This document shows, one piece after another, positions 58,486-64,000 of a stretch of DNA of 64,000 nt (its first letter is position 1; each line of letters begins with the position of its first letter). The stretch spans positions 91,185 to 155,184 of the forward strand of contig NZ_VUOS01000026.1 of NCBI RefSeq assembly GCF_009829325.1. The letters run 5' to 3'. The notes under the pieces were generated by a model. That model was given only the letters and a program-made list of their open reading frames with translations. It had not been told where the DNA came from and ran no database searches. The position numbers and the translations under genes were made by a program. This stretch comes from Nocardia sp. CY41 (lineage in GTDB: Bacteria; Actinomycetota; Actinomycetes; Mycobacteriales; Mycobacteriaceae).

Positions 58486-58703
58486 GCATCGTGCAGGCCG
58501 CCACCGGCAAGGACCTCGCCGACCACCTGGCGTGTGGTCACGAGGTCCGCGAGCTGGAACCGGTGGCGGGCTTGGACCCGCTCACCCCCGTCACCGGCCG
58601 GGTCGCTGAGCCCGCGCCGAGGACCCCGATTCCCGCGGCCGAGGCCCGCACGGTCTCGGCTGCTTCGTCTGAGCCCCAACCCGCTCCAGGAGGAGAAACC
58701 ACC
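58486..58703 (+). pseudogene. 3' end of a gene truncated by the transposon
   Basis: From the transposon edge an open frame reads HRAGRHRQGPRRPPG-free frame IVQAATGKDLADHLACGHEVRELEPVAGLDP and a Pro/Ala tail. It runs without a stop into the GTG start at 58704. It is probably the C terminus of a gene whose start was removed. The family is not recognised; the equivalent segment before the paralogous gene at 61034 is an RRQRL-type protein. Confidence 0.5.
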
Positions 58704-60646
58704 GTGGGAGAACAGTTCCTCGCGCCGCAGCTGCACGACGCACCGGCCGACAACACCCCTGATATCGACCATGCTGGCGTGCAGTGGTCGCGGTTCGTGC
58801 AGCTGCTGATGCAGCACAAGCTGACCATGGCCCGCAAGCACGCCGCCCAGCGCCGCGCCTTCGCCCAGCACCTGGCCGATGAGGACGAAAAGGAACGCCG
58901 CGAGGCCGAAGCGAAGCTGGCGGCCGAACGCGCCGCGGTGGAGGCTCGGCTGCGCAAGCTGCGTGAAGGCGGCCTGAACAACGCCTCCCGCAGCGAGATC
59001 GCCGCAGCGGTGCACGATGCCGCAGCGTGGGCGGGCGACAGCCGGGTCCCGGCAGAGGCGTTGCAGGAACTCAATACTCACGCGCAGCACCGCTACGGCA
59101 TCCGCCTCGACGCCGAGACCGGGCAGGTCATCGCGGACGCCGCGCCTCAGCTGGCTGACGCGCTGGCCGCCGCCGAGGGCGAGCGCGCCGCGACCGCGCG
59201 GCTGCAGAAGGCCCAGGTCCGGATGGTCGAGCTGGTGGCCCAGCAGGACGGGCTCGACCAGCCGGCGAAGGAGCAGTTGTACGCGGAGATCCAAGCGTGG
59301 CGGGTCAATCCGTCGGTCAAGAAGCTCGACGAGCTGACCAAGAAGCTGGCCGAAAAGGGCGTGGACGAGCAGACCCGGTTGAAGGTGCGCACGGTCGCGC
59401 ACTTCATCGGCCACCGCACCACGTGGTGCCGATCGAGGAACTCGGTGGTCCCGGCCGCCGGCCCGAGCGGGAACGCTCCGGCCCCGCCGACGCCTCCACC
59501 ATCGTCGCACTGCGGAAACTTGAACAGCCGCTGGTGGATCCGGGCGAGGAGGTCAAAAACCGCATCGACACGATGCTGCTGGACTACCAGGTGAAGTTGC
59601 CACACGGCCGTGACACCGCGGGGCTGCAGCGGCGGCTGGCCGAAGCGGTCGGGCTGATGGATCCGCAGGATCAGAAGACCGCCCGTGACCGGGGCAGCGA
59701 GATCCGCCGCAATCCTGTCAAGGAGTTCAAGCCGCTCTGGCCCGATCACGTCGACCGCGACGAGCTGGCGGCCACCCTGCGCCGCTACGCGATCGTGGCC
59801 CCACAGGTCGAACGCCTCGCCGCTCAGGCCGGTGATCTGGACGCGGTCACCGGCAAGCAGCTGCGTGACAAGGCCGCCCAGTACCGGCGCCGCACCGAGT
59901 ACGCCATCAAGAACGGCAAGGGCCTGCACCAGCTCGAACGTGACCAGCTCGGTGCGGTGCTTGCGGATATCGAGGCCGGACGTACCGCGGTGCCGGAGCT
60001 GCTGTTCGTCGACGACCGCACCGCGGCGATGGTCGATGCCGACCGCTCCGATCAGATCGCGCACGACACCGCACGCAACCACCGCCGCAAGGTCGAGCAG
60101 ATCCTCGACTCTCACCAGGTCCCCGACGGTGTGGCCCGCAAGACCCGCGACGACGTCTCGAAACTCGTGCACGCCCACACCCAGCTCGCGGCCGGGCGCT
60201 GGAACATGGCCGACTACGAGCAGCGCGACCTGGACGGCGCGCTGGACGCCAAGTTGGATGCTCTCGGCGTCCTCGAAGCGGTGCGCAACCAGGTCCGCAA
60301 CCAGCTCGGTGAGGCCCGCACCGAGTCCGCGATCGTCGGCAAGCAGGCCCGTCGTGTGCGCGCGCAGTGGGCCGACCGCGGCGGGAAGCTCACCGCCGCA
60401 CGGGCGTCGGTGCCGGAGTACGACAGCGACGAACGCCGCGCCGGGCTGGCCGAGGTAGCGAAGGCCGCTGGGCTGACCCCCGATGAGGTCACTCAGCGCG
60501 TCGCCGCCGACGCCGGATTCGCCACGCCGCCCAACGCGGCGGTGTCGTCGAAACCGCGCCCGACGCTCAAGCCCCGCACCACCAAGCCCGGTGCCTACCG
60601 GGCGCACCGGCGCGGGCGGGGTGACCAGCGCGGGATGCGCCGCTGA
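58704..60646 (+). pseudogene. Large plasmid/ICE protein of unknown function, frameshifted near 59410
   Basis: GTG 58704 follows AGGAGGAG at 58688-58695. The first frame gives a charged coiled-coil region (RKHAAQRRAFAQHLADEDEKERREAEAKLAAERAAVEARLRKLR) and continues to VRTVAHFIGHRTT. The remainder, from HVVPIEELGG to RGMRR at 60646, is in another frame, so the break lies near 59410-59425. The second half has WPDHVDRDELA, GLHQLERDQLGAVLADIEAGRTAVPELLFVDDR and a basic C terminus. These motifs recur in the next gene, so the two are paralogues. No known domain is seen. If the shift is a sequencing slip, the product is about 647 aa. Confidence 0.6.
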
Positions 60647-60652
60647 CCGGTC

Positions 60653-62788
60653 ATGACAAAGGGGGAGCCCACCACCGATCGTACGGAGGGCGGCGACATC
60701 CCGGAATACCCGTGGATGCTCGTCCCCGCCCACTTCCGGACCCGCCGCCAGCTGCGGGCGGCGGGCCTGGGCCCCAACCGGCAGGCCGTGGCCGCGGTGG
60801 TGGTCGGCACACGACGCGGCCGACGTCTGTTCGCGCACCTGTTCGACGTCCGCAAAGCCGCCCCCAAGCGTGTGCCCACGCCTGCGCAGTTGGCGGCCAT
60901 CACCAAAGCGACGACAGAACAACAGATCAAAGCGGCGGCTCGGCGGGGGATCTCCCGCGCCGAGCTGGCCGCTCCCGGCGACCCCGGACCCGCCTGGGAC
61001 GCCGAAACCACCACAACGCAGGGAGGAACCCGCATGTCCGACACCAACGCCTTCGAGCTGGGTGTGCCCGCCGGCCACGATCAGAAGATGGCCTATCTAC
61101 TGGCCTCGGTGGCGCTGCGCCGAGCCGAGCAGCAGGCCGCCGAGCTCGACCAGGCCGCCGCCGACGCCGCCATGGGTCACACCGACGCCCAGACCGACAT
61201 CGACAGCGCGCGGGCGATGGCCGAAGCCCAACTCACCCGCTACAGCTGGAACTCCGGGCGCGAATCGACCATGGAGGTCCTGACCGCCGCCATCGTCTGG
61301 GGCCAGGATCCGCAGCTGGCGGAGGTCGCCACGCGCCGCATGGACGAGCTGATCAGCCACTACCACGGCACCTTCGGTGTGGTCATCGACGTCGACGACC
61401 ACACAGTCGGCATCGACCCCGACTTCGACGCCGAAGCCTGGCAGCGGTTCACCGAGGCCAGCATCGTCTACGACCGCCAGGCCGCCGCCGTCGACGTGCT
61501 CTCGGCGCAGCCGCTGGACGCCCGAGTGCTGGAGGCGGTGATGGCCTGGCACGGCGAGCCCCCCACCCCGGCCGGCGCCGAGATGTACCTGGCCACTGAG
61601 AAGTCCCGACGTGCGCAGCTTTCGGCCGCTCTCGCCGATGCCGGGGCGTCGGGCTCGGCGCGGTCGGGGGTGGAGTTCGTCGTGGACTATCTGCGCGGGG
61701 ACACCAGTGGCGCCGATCTGACGAAGACCCCGATCCTGGTCGACCCTGCTCTCGAGGTGCGTGGCCGGGTCGGTGAGCTGCTGGAGCGGTTCGCCGAGCG
61801 CGGGGAGGCCTTCGGCGCGGTCATCGCCCGTGAGGTCGACGTGATGACCCCTGAGGACCAGCTGCGCGTGCGGGAGATCGGCTTGGCGATCCGCGACGGT
61901 CGCGCTGCGGAGATGGAGCCGTGGCCGGACTGGATCGACCGCGACGAGCTGGCCGACCGCGTCCGCGACTTCGCCCGCGACGCCCGCGATGTCACCGCCT
62001 ACGCCAACGACGCCACCGACGGCGGGCTGCGGCTCGACGACGACGTCCACGCCATGCTCACCGACATGTGCCGCGACCGCCCCGTCATCGACACGCTGCT
62101 CACCAAGCAGGGCCTGCACCCCGCGGAGAGAGCCGCGCTGACCGCGCTGGTCGCCGACATCGACAACGGACGCGTCGACGACCACAACCTGCCCGAACTG
62201 CTGCTGCTGGACGAACGCAGCAAACGTCAGGTCGACCTGCGCCGCTACGGCCACACCGCGCACGGGATCAGCGTCAACGCCGCCGATACGGCCAAGCAGA
62301 TCATCGGAGCGGGTGTGGATATGGCGCCGCGCACCGACGCCGGATGGGCACTGGAAGCGGTGCGCAACGACATCGACGCACTCGGCCGCGGCGGGCACAC
62401 CCCCGGCCTGCTCGCCGAGAACCGCCAAAGTTTCGACGAGAACATGAACAAGCTGGGACGGGCTCTGCGCGCAGCCGGGGCCGACGTACCGACCCGGCTG
62501 AAGGTCCGCGCCGCCATCGACCAGGGCGTGCGCGAAGCCGGGAAGCACGGCAAGACCCGCACTCCACGTGAGCAGGAATGGACCGCCCGCCTCTACTCCA
62601 GCACCGAAGCCGCCCAGCGTCAGCACGACGCCGAAAACCAGCGCGAGATCGCCCAGGCTGGGTTCGCGCATCCGCCTGAACGTGCCTGCACCGCCCGTCC
62701 GGAGCCCTCTGCGGCGCGTCCGGCGGCGGTGTCCGGCCCGTCCGGGACGCGGATCCGTACGCTGCACCAGGGCGAGGTCGGCCGATGA
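60653..62788 (+). CDS. Plasmid/ICE protein: RRQRL-type segment plus large paralogue of preceding gene
   Basis: An open frame of 711 aa. Residues ~27-110 resemble the RRQRL-motif small proteins of actinobacterial plasmids (RRQLRAAGLGPNRQAVAAVVVGTRRGRRLFAHLFDVRKAAPKRVPTPAQLAAI). A strong second start lies at ATG 61034 (GGGAGGA, 6-base spacing), beginning MSDTNAFELG. The rest shares with the preceding gene VDPALEVRGRVGELLERF, WPDWIDRDELADRVRDFA, GLHPAERAALTALVADIDNGR and LPELLLLDERSK. It is probably two coding units joined without a stop. Function unknown; a role in plasmid transfer or maintenance is guessed only from context. Confidence 0.6.
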   Translation: MTKGEPTTDRTEGGDIPEYPWMLVPAHFRTRRQLRAAGLGPNRQAVAAVVVGTRRGRRLFAHLFDVRKAAPKRVPTPAQLAAITKATTEQQIKAAARRGISRAELAAPGDPGPAWDAETTTTQGGTRMSDTNAFELGVPAGHDQKMAYLLASVALRRAEQQAAELDQAAADAAMGHTDAQTDIDSARAMAEAQLTRYSWNSGRESTMEVLTAAIVWGQDPQLAEVATRRMDELISHYHGTFGVVIDVDDHTVGIDPDFDAEAWQRFTEASIVYDRQAAAVDVLSAQPLDARVLEAVMAWHGEPPTPAGAEMYLATEKSRRAQLSAALADAGASGSARSGVEFVVDYLRGDTSGADLTKTPILVDPALEVRGRVGELLERFAERGEAFGAVIAREVDVMTPEDQLRVREIGLAIRDGRAAEMEPWPDWIDRDELADRVRDFARDARDVTAYANDATDGGLRLDDDVHAMLTDMCRDRPVIDTLLTKQGLHPAERAALTALVADIDNGRVDDHNLPELLLLDERSKRQVDLRRYGHTAHGISVNAADTAKQIIGAGVDMAPRTDAGWALEAVRNDIDALGRGGHTPGLLAENRQSFDENMNKLGRALRAAGADVPTRLKVRAAIDQGVREAGKHGKTRTPREQEWTARLYSSTEAAQRQHDAENQREIAQAGFAHPPERACTARPEPSAARPAAVSGPSGTRIRTLHQGEVGR

Positions 62789-63084
62789 ACCAGGACATCG
62801 ACCTGCACGTCATCGCCCGCCTCGACGACCACGAAGGCGCGGTCGCCGACCTCTACAGCTGCGAGCTCTTCTACAACGACGACGGCAGTATCCACGGCCG
62901 GCACGTCAGCTGCTCGTGGGAATTCGTTCCCGCCGCCCCGGGCTCCCCAGGCAGTCTCGATGCGCTCGATGAGGCGCTGACTGCCGCCGGGTACACCCGC
63001 ACCGGCGAGTGGCGGCGCAAGACCACCAGCTCCGGCGCGGTGCGGTACTTCACCGTCGCCACGATCCGAATCGAGGACATCTGA
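62785..63084 (+). CDS. Small hypothetical protein coupled to the large paralogue
   Basis: A 99-aa soluble acidic protein. ATG 62785 overlaps the preceding stop (ATGA), and GGCGAGG lies upstream. It has a two-layer-like pattern of strands (DLHVIARLDDHEGAVADLYSCELFYNDDG, then HVSCSWEFVPA, a helix LDALDEALTAAGYTRTGEWRRKT, and AVRYFTVATIRIEDI). No family recognised. It ends the operon and is followed by a long hairpin. Confidence 0.6.
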   Translation: MNQDIDLHVIARLDDHEGAVADLYSCELFYNDDGSIHGRHVSCSWEFVPAAPGSPGSLDALDEALTAAGYTRTGEWRRKTTSSGAVRYFTVATIRIEDI

Positions 63085-63096
63085 CCAACACCTGAA

Positions 63097-63155
63097 CCCA
63101 GTACGCAGGGGAGCCCCGGAACACCCAAGGTTCCGGGGCTGCCCTGCGTACTGGG
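63097..63155. terminator. Long GC-rich hairpin after the plasmid-like operon
   Basis: The stem pairs 63097-63110 (CCCAGTACGCAGGG) with 63142-63155 and, after one G-G mismatch, 63112-63122 (AGCCCCGGAAC) with 63130-63140, around a 7-base loop. That is 25 base pairs. No T run follows, so it may be a terminator of the long-stem type or a structured transfer/replication site. Confidence 0.65.
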
Positions 63156-63366
63156 CCTACTTCTTCCCGCCGTTCTAGCGTCCTTGACGATGCCGCCCGG
63201 GGGGTGATTCTCGCCCTGGTCGACCTACCTCTACGACGTGAAAACCACCGATAGCCTTGGATTGGTCCTTGAACAGAAAGGAACCCCGGTGATGTGCCCT
63301 GACCACCGAGGTGGCCGGTAGGGATCGTTCCGGGGTATTGCGTCTACCAGTAGAACCTCGGCGACC

Positions 63367-63912
63367 GTGACGACGACTCCTGCCCGATGGTCGGCCGCGG
63401 ATCTGCGGCGATTCTTGTCTGCTGGCCGGTTCGACCGCTACGTGCAGGTCGCTGGGTCTGACGCGGCGGGAGAGCGGCTGTATGAGTGGAATCAGCTGGT
63501 CGCCGGGGCCTGGCATGAGACGCTGGGATCGTTCGAGATCGTGCTGCGCAATGCCCTCGACGCCCAGCTGCTCACCTACCGCCAGCGTGTCCACAACGGT
63601 AACGGTGACTGGTATGCCGACCCGAGGATGCCGTGGGGTCCCAACACTCGACTGGCACAATCGATCCGCAAGGCACGCGGCCGGGCCACCCTGAACAGCA
63701 CCATCCCCGAGGTACACGGGAAGGTCGTCGCCGAACTGACCTTGGATTCGGGGTGCCGTTCGATCAGCTCGTCCTGGTCAAGCTCCCTCATCACGCGCGA
63801 AAGCTACACCACGCCAATCCCTACCACTGCGGTTTCGGGAGCTTTATGTACCGGTGACACGATCCTTAGAGCTCCTATCAGGTTCGGTTGCGGAGTCTTC
63901 GCCAGCAGATGA
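63367..63912 (+). CDS. Abi-like (abortive infection) protein, 3' end disrupted
   Basis: The first ~125 residues match Abi_2-type proteins: LSAGRFDRYVQVAGSDAAGERLYEWNQLVAGAWHETLGSFEIVLRNALDAQLL, GDWYAD and NTRLAQSIRKARGRATLNSTIPEVHGKVVAEL. Past residue ~125 (63740) the expected FGFW-type helix and RNRIAHHEP-type motif are absent. The frame drifts into Ser/Thr-rich sequence that overlaps the transposase end at 63878. Such proteins are toxins of phage-defence systems. GTG 63367 is a tentative start; the gene is probably inactive. Confidence 0.55.
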   Translation: MTTTPARWSAADLRRFLSAGRFDRYVQVAGSDAAGERLYEWNQLVAGAWHETLGSFEIVLRNALDAQLLTYRQRVHNGNGDWYADPRMPWGPNTRLAQSIRKARGRATLNSTIPEVHGKVVAELTLDSGCRSISSSWSSSLITRESYTTPIPTTAVSGALCTGDTILRAPIRFGCGVFASR

Positions 63913-64000
63913 GGGCGGCGGCGAGGTCGAGGAATCCTTGGTGGATGTCGGTGCGTCGTTCCCAGCGGGTGGCCAGGCGGCGGTACTGGTGTAGCAGGGC
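63878..64000 (-). CDS. IS5-type transposase, C-terminal end (partial)
   Basis: The minus strand ends with ALLHQYRRLATRWERRTDIHQGFLDLAAALICWRRLRNRT and then TGA at 63878-63880, the characteristic C terminus of IS5-family (IS112-like) transposases. The rest lies beyond the window. Its insertion probably explains the damaged 3' end of the Abi-like gene. Confidence 0.85.
   Translation of the reverse strand, partial: ALLHQYRRLATRWERRTDIHQGFLDLAAALICWRRLRNRT

Noticed and set aside
57359..58490. Target-site duplication of the Tn3-family remnant
   Set aside because: Flanks TTGAC and GCATC differ, so a simple insertion is not supported.
61097..62767. 556-codon minus-strand frame opposite the second plasmid-like paralogue
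   Set aside because: The + frame shares conserved modules with its paralogue; the minus frame has none.
1..64000. CRISPR arrays, tRNA and rRNA genes
   Set aside because: I saw no regularly spaced repeats, no tRNA-like cloverleaf and no rRNA sequence on reading both strands; by eye a single tRNA could still be missed.

Overview
The window is GC-rich DNA with dense, often overlapping genes and frequent GTG starts. It reads as a mycolic-acid actinobacterium (order Mycobacteriales) and most resembles Nocardia. Evidence for this is a furA-katG pair, a DosR/DosS (DevR/DevS) locus whose functional residues match the tuberculosis proteins, a three-domain OtsB1-like protein, a GT87 mannosyltransferase-like membrane protein, DUF5994 and DUF4328 proteins, and a DesA3-type desaturase. 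The genus is inferred from protein families; no rRNA or tRNA gene was seen.

Positions 1-5515 hold a VOC gene overlapping a TipAL-type MerR regulator behind a classical MerR operator, a small membrane protein, a candidate secreted HNH nuclease overlapping a possible SUKH-type partner, and a duplicated DUF4328 membrane protein. Positions 5596-13228 hold an orphan glutamate-binding lipoprotein, a class II deacetylase-like hydrolase, a GT87 enzyme, a class II amidotransferase, and a molybdate uptake operon (HTH-TOBE regulator, modA, modB, modC) whose genes nearly all overlap. Positions 13381-19650 hold a PucR-type regulator followed by a complete 2-oxoacid dehydrogenase operon (E3, E1 alpha, E1 beta, E2). 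Positions 19690-24532 hold DUF1801 and VOC proteins, a large LuxR/NB-ARC regulator, and two divergent genes that appear to share one -10 element.

Positions 24795-31515 look like a remodelled patch bounded by two truncated genes (an MFS transporter start and an aldehyde dehydrogenase end). Inside are a fatty acid desaturase, two paralogous TetR regulators with matching operator-like sites, three DUF5994 paralogues and a DJ-1/PfpI protein. Positions 31623-45784 hold metabolic and stress genes: an enoyl-CoA hydratase, an SRPBCC-ADH pair, furA-katG with a strong terminator, an in-frame DoxX-PhoU fusion, a metallo-beta-lactamase-fold enzyme, and several divergent regulator-target pairs with clear palindromic operators (MFS/CGNR, MarR/VOC, WYL/epoxide hydrolase). 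A DoxX gene is broken by a 5-bp tandem duplication, and the WYL gene has lost its 3' reading frame.

Positions 45934-57073 form a hypoxia/redox dormancy locus: OtsB1-like protein, two Acg-family nitroreductase-like proteins, small membrane and DUF2267 proteins, DosR and the heme-sensor kinase DosS. DosR-box-like sites lie in front of several of these genes and in front of dosR itself.

At 57364 the chromosomal gene order stops. A methyltransferase gene is cut by a 1.12-kb Tn3-family remnant with perfect 40-bp inverted repeats. The DNA beyond it is plasmid- or ICE-like: two large paralogous proteins of unknown function, each preceded by an in-frame open segment, a small partner gene, a long hairpin, an Abi-like gene, and the end of an IS5-type transposase. 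Together these suggest a replicon-fusion (cointegrate) junction.
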